Positions 11,214 through 23,554 of a stretch of 64,000 nucleotides of DNA are shown piece by piece (position 1 is the first letter of the stretch; each line of letters starts with the position of its first letter). The notes beneath the pieces are model-generated. The model searched no databases. It was given only the letters and a program-made list of their open reading frames with translations, and was not told where the DNA came from. The stretch is from Lactifluus volemus (taxonomy: Eukaryota; Basidiomycota; Agaricomycetes; Russulales; Russulaceae): contig WTXI01000003.1 in the NCBI GenBank assembly GCA_022376515.1, positions 930,001 to 994,000 on the forward strand, in the 5' to 3' direction. The position numbers were made by a program, and so were the translations under genes.

Positions 11214-11900
11214 TCAGTCATCGTCAGCAACACGAGCCCGCTTATTGGGCCGTCTACCGCCAGCTGCGATTGTACTGCCCTCGTCATCACTTACAGTCCC
11301 AACACTTCGACGGCTAGCAGCTGCTCGCTTCTTCCGCTGATACTCTCTATCACGGTTCTTCTTTAGTTGAGCAGCTGTGAGCTCCGGTGGTCGGGGTGCG
11401 GGAGGGAGTACGACGGTGGTGAGCCCAGAAGATGATTGTTTGAACTCGTCGGTGTTCGGGGCAGATTCCTCCCCTTCACCAGATAGTTCTAAAGACTGGG
11501 CATCGCAGGTTCAGATTAGTGGTTCAGATTGATTATGAATAAGCGAATCTCACCCTCTGATAAGTCAAGCTACTGGTAGAGAATAGCCTGTCTGCGTCAC
11601 TCAACTCGTATCGTTTCTTCGTCATCTGGTTTTTCAAGTATCCCTCAAATCCATGGATGATATTACCGCCGCTATGTGCAGACGTTTCCATGAGATACTG
11701 TCCCTCGAGAGTGTGCATTTGCACTTCTATTTGAGCCTAGGAAGAATGAACAATCAAAAAGTGGGGTAAAACATAGACTAACGTACCAATTGCTTATCCA
11801 AAGCACGTCTTTTCATGAGAGCCTGTATCAACTCCTTTTTCGCGTCCATTATACTGTTCTTATCCTCCGGTGTTAGGGTGGGTCCTTCTTCAGCCGCCAT
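11214..11900 (-). CDS. EAF6: NuA4 histone acetyltransferase subunit Eaf6-like
   Basis: The minus-strand ATG at 11898-11900 gives MAAEEGPTLTPEDKNSIMDA, followed across an intron by KKELIQALMKRRALDKQL and the family core QIEVQMHTLEGQYLMETSAH, SGGNIIHGFEGYLKNQ and SSLTYQR. The tail is polar and basic (PPELTAAQLKKNRDREYQRK, ending RPNKRARVADDD), with an evident nuclear-localisation-like cluster. Eaf6 belongs to NuA4 and NuA3-type acetyltransferase complexes. The gene shares a 153-bp divergent promoter with RPT5. Confidence 0.85.
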
Positions 11901-12053
11901 GATGAACAAGTTCACGCTGCAGGCGGCCAAAGGACACGATGCTGGAATCTGGGCCATCAGTAGCCATATTAGATCACGTGATATAATTCATTACGTATAC
12001 AGGACGCGCGTCCGAGTTTGGACAACTCACATTTGGGTCATTTTCTGTCTATC
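11901..12053. promoter_or_regulatory. divergent promoter EAF6/RPT5 with two palindromes
   Basis: The 153 bp between the two start codons contain the 10-bp palindrome atcacgtgat (11973-11982), a CACGTG E-box of the kind bound by bHLH factors such as Cbf1, and the 12-bp palindrome ggacgcgcgtcc (12002-12013). Both are seen directly in the sequence; any binding is inferred. Confidence 0.5.
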
Positions 12054-13698
12054 ATGTCGACGGTTCCCCCTGGAGAACATCCAAATAATGACGGTCAAAT
12101 ACCTGACCCGCAAAATTCGGATCCTGTTGCCCCCTCGGGTTCTCAACCAGAACCCGCTGAAATGGACACGACACCTGACCAACCGGAGGAGACCTGGGAC
12201 GATATTCCTGAGGATATCATGGAGCTCGACACAGATGACATCTTGACGCGTATTCGCCTTATTGATAATGACATCAAGGTTCGTCTTGTCACTCTTTATA
12301 ACCTGAGCTAGTTCAACTTTGGGACCAGGTCATGCGCTCAGAACAGTTGCGGTTAAACCATGAGCAGAATGTCATGAAGGAGAAAATTAGAGACAATGGA
12401 GAGAAGATAAAGCAAAACAAGGTGTTACCTTATCTTGTAGCAAATGTCGTCGAGGTATGTGCACATCCTTGTCAGCGATTTGTTCAGTTATGAAGCGTGC
12501 TAGTAAGATCTTAGACGTTGATCCTGAAGGTCAAGAGGATGGCGCGAACCAGGATCTTGACTCTATGCGCAAGGGGAAGACTGCTGTCATCAAGACGTCT
12601 ACTCGTCAAACTGTTTTTCTCCCCCTTATTGGTCTCGTCCCCCCAGAAAATCTAGAGCCCCAAGACCTTATTGGCGTCAACAAAGATTCGTATCTTGTCC
12701 TTGACACACTTCCCGCAGAATATGACTCGCGTGTGAAGGCCATGGAAGTCGATGAGCGACCCACTGAAACCTACACAGACATTGGGGGTTTGGAAAAGCA
12801 AATAGAGGAGCTGGTCGAGGCCATTGTTTTACCAATGGAACAGGCAGACAAATTCAAAACTCTTGGTATAAAGCCACCAAAGGGTTGTTTGATGTATGGG
12901 CCTCCAGGTGAGCGATATTCGCATGCAGTTTCCTCACCTGGCGTTCATGCTACGAAGGAACTGGAAAGACACTCCTTGCCAGAGCATGTGCCGCACAGAC
13001 AAATGCTTGCTACCTCAAACTGGCAGGTCCCTCGTTGGTGCAAATGTTCATCGGTGATGGTGCCAAGCTTGTCCGGGATGCCTTCAAGCTTGCGAAAGAG
13101 AAGGCACCAGCCATCATCTTCATTGACGAGTTGGATGCAATAGGTACTAAGCGGTTCGACTCGGATAAGAGCGGCGACAGGGAGGTGCAGCGCACCATGC
13201 TTGAGCTACTTAATCAGCTTGACGGCTTCAGTAGTGATGAAAGGATCAAGGTGTGTAAGTGCACATGGTTCTCCCACCGCGTAACTGAGATTTTATACAG
13301 GTCATCGCTGCAACAAATCGCATCGACATTCTTGACCCGGCGCTTCTTCGCTCCGGTCGACTCGACCGCAAGATCGAGTTTCCACTGCCAGCAGAGACCG
13401 CCCGCGCACGCATTCTTGAGATCCACTCCCGCAAGATGTCTGTTGGCCCTGATGTCAACTTTGAGGAGCTTGCGCGTAGCACCGATGAATTCAACGGCGC
13501 ACAATTAAAGGCGGTCTGTGTCGAAGCTGGAATGATTGCGCTGCGTGAAGGTGCGACAAAACTTGGACACGAACACTTCATCAGCGGTATTGCGGAGGGT
13601 GAGTTGTGTCCTTCCTTGTAGATCGAAGTGATGAAATTAACGCCATGGCTAAACTAGTGCAAAGCAAGAAGAAGAATGACCTCATGTACTTTGCTTAA
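12054..13698 (+). CDS. RPT5: 26S proteasome regulatory ATPase Rpt5
   Basis: Six or so exons encode a complete AAA ATPase of the 19S base. After an acidic N-terminus ([35 protein letters not shown]) comes the coiled coil and OB part ([48 protein letters not shown]), then [20 protein letters not shown], Walker [14 protein letters not shown] (split by an intron after GPPG), Walker [19 protein letters not shown]-like [18 protein letters not shown], and [20 protein letters not shown]. The C-terminus [10 protein letters not shown] has the hydrophobic-Tyr-any end that inserts into the 20S alpha ring (HbYX motif: Y-F-A here instead of the more usual Y-Y-A). No lesions seen. The QxxxxLxxVKPPKG-type spacing and DxLQ block fit Rpt5 best. 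Confidence 0.93.
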
Positions 13699-13883
13699 AC
13701 CCCGTATAGAATACCCCTACTATTTCCTGTCTTTACGCACGTATTGTACACTCGCAAAATTTTACACTTTTATTTTCTCGGGCCAACAACAGGCTGCACT
13801 CTGTGACTAGTCACGGCAAAGTCACGGTAACTGTAGCTGGTCGTGGGGGACCGTCATCTCCTCAGTGGTGCGCACCAGGTGTC

Positions 13884-15705
13884 ATGTCGAGTACAACGAG
13901 CTGGAAGAATTTATTTTCAGAAGGCATAACGAAGTTCCGTAGTCAAGACCTGGATGGTGCTCTCAAGTCCTTCGATGAGGTACAGATCATTCTTTATGCT
14001 CAGTTTCTAGGCTAAGGCCGTCATCTCTTGGCACCGTAAAGGCTATCCGTCTCTCAAACGACACATCTCATACGTTATATGATTCTCGTGCTGCCGTCTA
14101 CGAAAAGCAGAATCGTATTAAAGACGCGCTACGCGATGCCAAGAAGACCATCGATATAGCCCCCACTCAGTGGCACGGCTACTACCGTTCGGCACGTCTC
14201 TTCGCAGCTCTCAACAAACAAGTCAGTGCACTGCAGATGTGTTCACTTGCGTTGGAACGCCTCGGTACCGACGCAAAACACGAAGCACGTAGAAGCGAGC
14301 TCACAGCCCTACGTTTGCGGCTAGAGACGCCGATCGCAAAGTTCCCCGTTGAGCTACTCTTGATGGTATTCGAGATTGTAGGGAGGCCCGTCATCATCTC
14401 CCATATCTGCCACCGATGGCGCCAGGTTGCACTATCGCAGCCCACGCTCTGGCGCTCGTTGGTACTCACGGGACTGCCGAAGAAAGCGCTTCGCAAGGTC
14501 CGGGAGTGGCGCAAACGATCGTGTGGACGGATTGCGGAGTTGACTATCCACAAGTCGCTCGGAGAGGTCATCTTGCCGCACGGCTGGCAGCTGGCGGTAC
14601 ATCCTGACGACGCTGCAATGCGCGACCACATCTTGGCAGAGCTGCGATGCCTGGATTTGACGTTTGTCAAAGCATGCCATTTGGAGGATGTGGATGTTGC
14701 ACAGTTCCTTGCCGCGTTGGAGGGAGATCTTATTGGCCCGCTTGGCATGCATCATCTTGAAACCCTCTCATCATCGCAATCATATCCCAGTGGGCCGATA
14801 TTCTTAGGAAGCAAAGAATACGTTATCCGGTCGTGGAAAAACCTGCGCGCGCTCACCATCAACAATATGGGGTGTGATTGGACGACGCTCACCGACCTCA
14901 TGCATGGTCTCAATTCATTTGAGTACAGGGTGTCTAACTTTTCTGTCTCTTTCGAATGTGTCTCTCTGGTCTTGCAAGCCAACCCCGAGTTGGAAAAGGT
15001 CGTTGTCGAAGCAAATCCTTTCTGCAGTCCCCTGGCCCTTGAAGCCCCAGAACCCTTTACATCCAATCTACGCCACCTTGAACTCAATGGCGTCGACCTG
15101 TCACGTCACTCTACTCAAAGTTTAAGCCTTCCTTCACTCCAAGTATTACGACTATCGCGGGCTCCGGGTATGGAGGCGATGCTACGACGTCTTGCCGAGG
15201 ACCCAGGGACTTCCTTTGCGGGTCTCGTCGAGCTAACGATAAAACATTACCTCCTTGAGGCCCAGTTCGTTATTTCGATGTTATCCCAGGCCCCGAAATT
15301 GAAGATATTACAGCTTTCGGGTGACTCTGGCGTTAATGACGTTGCGGCATCCTTGTCAATCCCTTGTAAAACGCTCCTCCGAATCCCGATATCTGGCAGC
15401 GTGGAGCCCGTTCCTATTGAACTACCCATTTTGTGCCCTGCACTTAGTGTGCTGGACCTTTCCGGATCCCCAGGCTGACGACAAGTCCACTCATGCGGAT
15501 TGTCAAGGAGAGGATTGCTCTGACATCTTCTGACGATGGTGGGAGATATTGGTTGCCGGGAGAAGATGACGACCAGCGGGTCTCATGTATTCAAGTACTT
15601 AAAGTTGATGAATGTCCTCAAATTGAGGCCGAGATACTGCCCTGGTTTCGGAAGAACGTACCAACGTTTAGTTGTCGTTTCCTTTCCAAGAAGTTTAGAG
15701 TATGA
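13884..15705 (+). CDS. TPR plus F-box plus leucine-rich-repeat protein
   Basis: The first exon (13884-13979) begins MSSTTSWKNLFSEGITKFRS. An intron at 13980-14041 joins SFDE to AIRLSNDTSHTLYDSRAAVY. Residues ~5-110 form TPR-like repeats (YEKQNRIKDALRDAKKTIDI, YYRSARLFAALNKQVSALQ). An F-box follows (FPVELLLMVFEIV...HICHRWRQVALSQPTLWRSL), then a long LRR-like region with recurring LxxLxLS units up to about 15475. A lost base at about 15476 breaks the frame at SGSPG; the next frame continues LTTSPLMRIVKERIALTSSD and WLPGEDDDQRVSCIQVLKVD to the stop at 15705, clearly the same protein. It is probably a substrate adaptor of an SCF ubiquitin ligase; the substrate is unknown. Confidence 0.82.
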
Positions 15706-15807
15706 CGTCACTCCGTCGTTCCCGATTTGATACTTACGACGTTGTCTGCTTATTTATCGTCTGCTCATCGTCTGCTTAATAATGTCAGAGATTCTCAGTC
15801 TTTCGTT

Positions 15808-17137
15808 ATGTCTCCAGAAAGCCCACTTTATGTTCCTCACTTCACCCCAGCCAACTATGGCAGCTTCTTCTTCGCGGGTCAGTATCGTACATCTTGTTCG
15901 AATAGCCTGAGAAAGAAAGCCACTCTAACCTTGCCAGTACTTCCTCAGGAGCGCTATGTGCAACGTGCGCTCGTCTTTTCCTGGCCGACTTGGTCCATGC
16001 ATTCTCACTTTTTTTTTTCTCCTTAAAGCATAACGCATGGTGCCATGACACGTAAGCACTTTTCTACTCGTGGCCGCCCCTCCGACAACTCATATGCGGT
16101 GGCATTTCACCAGCGATCGATGTCGTCAAAACACGCATCCAAATAGACCCCGCCCTTGCGCGACACCACCTCTTCTCCGGAGGCCGTCTTATCGTCACTA
16201 AAGAAGGGCCCTCGGCACTCTTGACCGGCTTTGGACCTACCGCCGTCGGCTACTTTGTCCAGGGTGGTGCCAAATTTGCCGGTTACGAGTTTTGGAAACA
16301 GAAATTCGTCCTCGTCGCTGGTGATCAGGAGACGGCGGTTAGGTATCGCACTGCGATTTACCTCGGCGCCGCGAGCGTTGGAGAGTCTGTATCCGTATAT
16401 CTAAATCCATTGTCCCACTAATATCATTCATCCTCCCTCTCTCTACTGGCCAATGCGGCGCAACTTAGATTCTTCGCAGACATTCTCCTGACGCCATTAG
16501 AAGCTACGCGCATTCGAATGGTTTCGCAGCATGGCTACGCGACTGGGTTAGTCTCGGGCTTTACACGTCTTTGCGCGAAGGTGGAGTGCGCGATCTCTAC
16601 GCAGGCTTCATTCCGATTCTTTTCAAGTGAGCGCTCGTTTCCTTATCTTCTCATGCGTAATCTCGCGTCCAGGCAGATCCCATACGCGATCGGTCAGTTC
16701 ACAGTCAACGAGTTGTGTCATGAGGTTGCGTTTCGGAACATGTCCGAGGAGGCCCGGGCCAAACTATCGCCTACCTCCAAATTATCTATCTCGCTTACCA
16801 GCGGCGTCATAGCCGGTTTTGCTGCTGCTATACTCTCCCAACCTGCAGACACGTTGCTGTCACAGATAAATAAGGGTCATGGGCCTCAGGGCACAATGCT
16901 CTATCGCCTCGGCACTCTTGCAAGGCAGGCTGGGTTCAAGGGCTTATTTGCGGGTCTTGGACCGCGTATGGTGATGACAGCTGGCCTTGTGTCTGGTCAA
17001 TTCTTGATATATGGGGCTGTCAAACATGGTCCGTGCATCTCAAGGTCCTTCCTGATCGTATTCGCTCATTAGTGCACGATCTGATAGCGATGGGTGCTCC
17101 ACCAGGCGTGGAGATCCACAAGGAGTCAACGAAATAG
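15808..17137 (+). CDS. MIR1: mitochondrial phosphate carrier, Mir1-type
   Basis: Seven exons encode a three-repeat mitochondrial carrier that imports phosphate into the matrix. The start is MSPESPLYVPHFTPANYGSF. Exons are 15808-15877, 15949-15964, 16029-16051, 16114-16384, 16469-16626, 16673-17028 and 17073-17137. Signatures: repeat 1 THGAMTPIDVVKTRIQ, repeat 2 FFADILLTPLEATRIRMVSQ, repeat 3 AAILSQPADTLLSQINK. The third motif and FIPILFKQIPYAIGQFTVNE identify the phosphate-carrier subfamily. The end is GAPPGVEIHKESTK. Two very short exons (16 and 23 nt) precede the first signature and are needed to keep frame. A -1 frame change lies near 16563-16572, before LREGGVRDLYAGF, in an otherwise intact gene and is most likely an assembly deletion. 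Convergent with MSH5. Confidence 0.88.
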
Positions 17138-17294
17138 GAGGCCAGCTCTAGGCACTCAAAGAATTAAATGACGAGAACGTAAAGGGACTGACTTGATATT
17201 GTGTACTGAATGGACAGTAATCGTGAAGAACATGTATTTTCCTGTCTGCAATCGCATTCGCTAATTGTATGCACCGATCGACACGCCCAACTAA

Positions 17295-20200
17295 TCATTC
17301 ATTATCAGACCGATCCACTGGCACATCTTGTCCCAAGACCTTTGCCAATTTTTTCCTGACCTCCCCAAGTTCAGCTTCCTGAGTCCTCAAGTCCCATTCA
17401 AGAAACCGTTGGCACACCGCCGACGCGAGATCCATGTCCAATTGCTCTTCCTCCGAAATCGCTTCATCCAAAAGCTTAGGAAGCTCGTGCGCCGAAAGCA
17501 ATTCCCTAACAGAAGTTTTGTGTAGACTGCCACCCTTCAAGAATCCTGTAAAGGGCGTACGTTACATATTGCGTGCGCCGGACAACTTGCGCCGGGACAC
17601 CGAATAGCTCTGCACAGCGCGCCGCATGCGACTCGAGGGAGAGTCCATTCACGGCCCTGCCTTATGCCGTGAGAATTCCTCTCAAGTGGCACGAGTCCCA
17701 GGAAACCAACCTGTAGAGATATGTGATAGTTTCGCCCTTGATCGTACCGGAGGTGCCGCCATCGATGATCTCACCGCTGCGCGTAGCAAACATGATCTCC
17801 AAATAGACAAAAGTGATTGGTAGTCTTTCAGGCTCGAGCAGACCCGTGGTGAAAAGCTCGTGAAAGTGCGTCGTAGCTATCACCTTTGGGCAGTCGGAGC
17901 CGCGTGCAAGCAAGTGTTTCAAGATTCCAGCAAAGAGGCCCGCGCCATCTGTTTTGAGTAACCCCAAGACGTACCAGAGGTAGAGGCAGGGTGTGAATAC
18001 GGAAGAGACAGTCAGTTACCCAAGCAAGCCCTGTACAAATCCGGAGAAATATACGAGCCTGCAGCTGTCGTCCCTTTTCCGAATTCGTCTAGTAGAATCA
18101 GAGACCGCGCAGTGGCATTTCGCAGGGCAAGAGATACTTGATTGAGGTCGATCATAAAGGCTGATTGCACCTAAGTGAGCAACACATCGGTTAGCGTATG
18201 TCCATGTTCACACTCGCTTGGGATTACTTTGGAAACCGACTCGCGGGTTTGAACACGTGTAAAGACTGCGCATCAGAATCAGAAAATAGCATTGCAGTCG
18301 TTCACCACGCACGCTTATCCACGATCCGAGCGTCGCGGATTCAGCAGGGACAAAACTAGGCCAAAATGAGGGGCTCCCCAAAAGTGGCGAAAGCCCAACC
18401 CGTATACGCACCAACCAATCTTGGCAAGGTTCCTTCAATAAGACGTGGCATGATAGGAAATGAAATGCCCACTTGTGCCATCAGTTGTATGAGCGCTGTC
18501 TGTGATCCCAGTTCACAATCGGAGGTTCCGGAAAATTTCGAGAATCGTTCGAATGACGAACGCACCTGCTTTAGATATACACTCTATGATACACTGTTAA
18601 GATGCTTTTTCCGACAGAAGCACCTGACTCTTTTACCTTTCCGCACGCATTCGCGCCCGTGCAAACGAGTACGCTATTTCCCAGTATACTTCATCAGACA
18701 TGAGGTCGTCATCTTCGCCACGAACATCCGGGTAGAAATCAATGCCCGCTCCTCCGACCATGAAGATGTCATTTGGCACGAATGTGTCGACGGTTTGTTC
18801 TTGCAATGGGTGCCTGTAGAGATAATGTAGGCTTCCGGCCACAACGATTATATGAGACCAAAACGCACCGGCCTTGCTTGATGTTGATTACATTTTCCTC
18901 GCTCATCTGAGGTCTCCTATAATTATACAGGTTCGAAGCTTCTGCAAAGCAGAGGAGACAGTCAAGCTCTGCGCAAATATCACACGCTTCACTTATCGCC
19001 TCCGAGAAAGGGAGGACCTTCTCCGTCAAATCGTGAATAATTTCTAATTCTCGATCTTCGTCACTCTTTAAGTTAGCAGCTCTGCATTTATCCATAAAAA
19101 TTGAAGTGCACCGATGATCGAGGGATATAGGTCTCCCAAATGTTTGTCCAAATCTTGGCGGGGGCAACATAAGCTACCGAATGCCGGATTCAGTGGAATA
19201 CTTGCCATGCATCTTGTCATTCTTAAAATAAACGTGTGATCTGAGAAAAAAAATTGATGTGGCACTTGACCCTGTTTCAAGAACAGGCGCACTGACTCAG
19301 ATGAAAACTGAATGAATGAATATGAGGGCCTCTATCAGACCAAGAAACAAAGTGACATACGTGGAATGTCCAGCCATCCAGGACTTCTATGCCATCTCCG
19401 CTTCGCCATTCTTCGAGCATGGGCACGCAGATCAGGAAACCTACTATATGAGAAAGATCCAAAAAACCTTAAACAATAGAGCTGTGCTCCACCTAGCTGA
19501 GGAAAGTACACGACATTCAGAGAGGCTGCATAATCCTGTGGGACCGTGGGGCTTATCCCCTCCGCAACCCTTGACTACGTAGCATTAACCAACGGTTAGG
19601 ACGAGACCCTAGTCAACTCATAACGATTCACTCACGAGGACGGCATCTATGCCGCTGTATACGTGCTTGCGGTTGTCTAATTCCTCATCAATATGTGGGC
19701 GAACGCATACACGTTGCAGCAACGTCGACTCTTCCCAATCAATCTGCGCGAAATTGTATATTAAAAAGAGTCCGACCACGACAAAGAAAAGTTCCATACG
19801 GTCTCGTTTACCATGCCACCGACTTCTCGGAAGGCAGCGATATCCAAAGCAGTGATCAGCTTAGGGTGTGGGAATCAGTCTAACGCGTGGAAAGGTCGGT
19901 CGGCCCCACAGCCCACAAACTCGCCTTCTTGACGATATCGACGTCCCCACCCATGCTGAGTTCCCCAAGCTTGTCCCGAAGTATCGCGGTGTGGAAGGTA
20001 AACTTTTGTTTCGTTCGTTCGTATGTGAGGACGTATCACCCCAACTCTGGAAATGATGCCCACCCTGACTAGCCCTTGCCAATCCGCGAGAATGGCTTTC
20101 CCCGCCCGCAAGGTGGCAAGAATTCGCGGAACACTCTTAATACCTCCTAGTTGACTGTGCATTACGTTCGCAATGTCAAGGTTTTCGGGGCGCGTGAAAC

Positions 20201-21651
20201 ACTCTACGGCATCATGGCGGACATTTATGACCTCCAAGGAGAGTGACGGCCGTAGAAGCCACGTTCGAAGCAGCGAGCGCCCAAGTGTCGTCCTGGTATT
20301 GTCCAGCGTACCTAAGCCTCTCGTCAACATGAATGGCAGGAGCACGCTGGGACGGGACTCGGACCGAATAGTGACAGTCCCTCTTTTGTTTTCGTAGAAT
20401 GTATCGACGCATGACTTTCATTCTCAAACACTTGCAGCGAACTTTTTTTTAATTTGGGGCGTCATGACACTATCCTAACCGATTCAGTGCGCAAGAAAAA
20501 AACCTCACAATAGGGCATCGGCGTTGATTTGCATTGTTGTATCCCTGTGTTATAGACGTGCATGAGACGCGGGGCATATGGCTGTAGGCTTACAAGGACA
20601 AGTTCACTATCCCACGGACATCAAGCCCTCTAATTCCCTCGGGCTCTAAGTCACCAAGTGCTTGTTCCCTAATGAGATAATCGAGCAATGCACCGATCGA
20701 GCCCAGCTAAGGGGTCACCATTGTTCATAAAGACGTTCCCATGAGAAACGTTCTACGGAACCCACCGCAAACGGGGACATATCGAGAGTGACAAAGTTGG
20801 ACATACGAACTGAGGCATTCCACCGTCTCAGGGTGGGATCGCCTTCGGTGTTTCTTCTCCGCTGCATGAATTCATACGCACTTCTGGGCTCTGTCGATGC
20901 ATCTCGGCCAGTAGGGTCAAGAATTTCTTCGGGGAGATCAGAAAGCAACCCTAGAGACAAAACGTTGTTACGCCCTCTCTCGGGTCTGAAATCTTTTTGT
21001 GGTCGGATCTGGAAGAAGCCTCCAGAAGCAGCCACTGCGGAGCAAGGTCGATGCATATATCACCTGTCCAAAAGAAATCCATACTGGAATCGCTGCACAG
21101 ATCGATAAACTTGTCGTCGGCTTTAGAGCTGACCAGAAACACGTCGGGCGAGACTTGGTCCAACACTGCGGGACGCGCCAACGAAGAATTTAAAAAAAAA
21201 CTCTAAAATCTTTTTAAAGGACTGACGCGTTTTGGTCACGTCAAAATGTGCCGTCTCTTGCGTGTCTTCGAGCACGTAAATTAGAAAATTTACTGGGTTG
21301 TAATAAGCGCAGCCGATTCGTCCCCTTTGAAAAGGGGAATGGCGTGAGAGGCCGCATGACGAGGATATATGCGCATGTTTTCCTTACGCTAAATATGTGG
21401 CAGCCAGACAAATCTGCGAACAGGTCAGCGACATGCGGGTGTCAAGTGACGATGTACGTTTGACGAGAATAGACGGGGGGACCCACTTTATTGTCGTGGC
21501 TACTCTCTTCCGAGTCACCTTCCTTGCCACCGTCCACGAGGCCGTCTGAATTCCAGCGCACTTTCTTCCTGCTTCTCTCGTCTGAATCTGGGGTATCAGT
21601 ATCTGTGCGCAAAGGTGGCTGTTGAGATATTCCACGTAGGGTTCGAGACAT
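17295..21651 (-). CDS. MSH5: meiotic MutS homologue Msh5
   Basis: A long, heavily interrupted minus-strand gene (many introns of 45-65 bp). The start at 21651 gives [20 protein letters not shown]. Blocks in order: [79 protein letters not shown]; MutS domain [55 protein letters not shown]; then [76 protein letters not shown]; the ATPase Walker A GANACGK|SVYLKQ (a 55-bp intron splits K from S); [28 protein letters not shown] block near 18080-18110; [14 protein letters not shown]; and ATTHFHELF. It lacks the N-terminal mismatch-recognition domain, as MSH5 does. Msh4-Msh5 stabilises meiotic crossover intermediates. Confidence 0.9.
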
Positions 21652-21968
21652 TAGTGGAGAATTGAAGAAGTAAAATCAGCGGTTCTGGATCGATGGATGA
21701 CGCGCCACGCGATATAATTTTACGAGACCACGTGCGCGTGATTGGCGCCACTCAAACCGACGCTGAGGCGCGGTGACTCTGACCGTCGCTCAATTCCCAC
21801 TTGAGTCTATAATTTGGCGCCGAAAGGGGGACATCGGGCGCCGAAATCGGGTGAACACCTTACAGAGGCCCATTCCTTCGACTAGAAAATCGATGAACAT
21901 TTGAAAGTAAGGATGTGAGCAAAGGCAGTCAGGCCCCCACTCCCCTCCCCCACCCTCTATCATCAAAT
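21652..21968. promoter_or_regulatory. MSH5 upstream region with E2F-like GGCGCC cluster
   Basis: The 317 bp between the MSH5 start and the PHB2 stop contain ttggcgcc (21742-21749), tttggcgc (21813-21820, an exact TTTSGCGC E2F-type octamer) and a third GGCGCC core near 21837. A CACGTG lies at about 21728-21734. The clustering is seen directly; a role in cell-cycle or meiotic control is inferred. Confidence 0.4.
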
Positions 21969-23354
21969 TTATTTTTTAGATTTGAGCAATTCCTTCGTCA
22001 TGTCTTCTCCCGTTACTATAAACGAGGACCAAAGATGTTAACACTTCCTCAGATCGCTCTCTATTGTAGAAGCTTACCGTTCAACATGAGAGACTGTGCG
22101 TCGAGCATGACCTTATTCCCGGAATCAGAAAGCAGGGTCGCAATATCCCGAGCCGCCTCTAGTCTCCGCAATTGCAAGAACCCTTGTTGTTCCGCATTGC
22201 GTCCCCAATCAGCTCAGCGCTCCGCGCCTCACCCTGCGCCCGCACAATTATGGACTTGAAAGGGGGGGAGGTCAATCGGTCTGACAGCGTGTCAACGAGA
22301 TGACAATTGGAATACCTGCTTCTCTTGAATAGCCTGATCTACAAGGAATGCGGCTCGAAGTGCGGTTTGCTGCGCAATCTAAGGGACATATTGAGCGGAG
22401 CTCCTATACGGGATGTGGCGCGTGCCCGTACCTGCTTCGCTTCGACTGCATGTGTAAACTCTTGGGAAAACGCGACGTGCGTGATCGAGACATCGTCCAA
22501 AACAAGGTTGAATCGGAGCGCGCGGGTAGTGAGGTTCTCCCGCACAAGACGCGAAACCTAGTAGGCATCACGATGTTCAGCGATCACATCGTATAATACA
22601 ACACTCAAAGAGATAGTTACCATTTCACGCTGCGTGATGAGCTGGCTTGCATTAAACTGTGCGACGACGCTTTTCAAAACCTCGTTCACTATAGATGGCA
22701 GTACCCGCTCGTCGAAATCTCCGCCAAGCTCGCGGTAGATTGTAGGAAGCGCCTGGGGGGATGGCCGAGACAAAACGCGGCATGTAATATTAACCATTTG
22801 TAGGTCTGGAGTTCCACTGAGATCCTAACGCGTCCGCAGAAGAAGAGTGGCGCCTACCTTTTGTTCCTGTCAAGCTCGCAATATTCCTTGGTTTCGCCCG
22901 AATGTCGAATATGATGGGTGTCTCGAACCATGGATCTAGGGGATAATTTTCATTCTGATAGGGGTCCAAGGAGCTTGGAAATCACGTACCCTAAGATGGG
23001 TGCCTTCTGCATACACAGTATCTGTCACTCCATGAAGTCTGCAAACTCGCCATCAAAAGTTGATACGCGAGCGAAGGACATCAAGTAGCATACCTAGTGT
23101 ATTTGATGGCGCGGTGACCTCCATCGACTGTATTTGGACCATTTAACACGCTAGGACGGTTAATGAAAGGAGGGGCGGTGCGTACCGTTGAACAGGCTTG
23201 CGTTCAGCGCCAGACCCCCGGCCACAAGAGCAACTATCAAGCCACCGCCAGCAAATAGGCCCCGAGGTGTGCCTCCTGGAAAGCCCCCACCTCCCTGGCT
23301 TGCGCGCTGCAGCTGCTGTGCAAACCTGCGGAACGCTTCTTGTTGGTTATTCAT
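21969..23354 (-). CDS. PHB2: prohibitin 2
   Basis: The minus-strand start at 23354 gives [20 protein letters not shown], then a glycine-rich stretch and a single membrane anchor ([20 protein letters not shown]). Following exons give [117 protein letters not shown] and [20 protein letters not shown]. The last exon, across an intron after LMLN, ends [15 protein letters not shown] at 21969. Prohibitin rings with Phb1 scaffold the mitochondrial inner membrane. Divergent from the PQ-loop gene (200 bp between starts). Confidence 0.92.
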
Positions 23355-23554
23355 GGGAGCGGAGGAAGTGTTGGGTGCGGCGCGTGGAGGCGTGTAGTAG
23401 CCGGGATGCCGGGCTGGCGGGGCGGTGATTGCCGTGCCAACCCCTCCTTCGATAAAACGGTTTTTTTTTTTTTTTAAAAAAACGTTTTGCCAACACATGG
23501 AATCGGCCCCTTGGCCATCACTGATTTTTACTCTCTTTCACCACTTTCATCAGC

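Noticed and set aside
18541..18660. Disrupted Walker A in MSH5 (a frame reading [17 protein letters not shown], and another reading GASVGKS).
   Set aside because: Both are intron sequence. The real motif GANACGK|SVYLKQ is restored by a 55-bp intron followed by another intron ending before TALIQLM.
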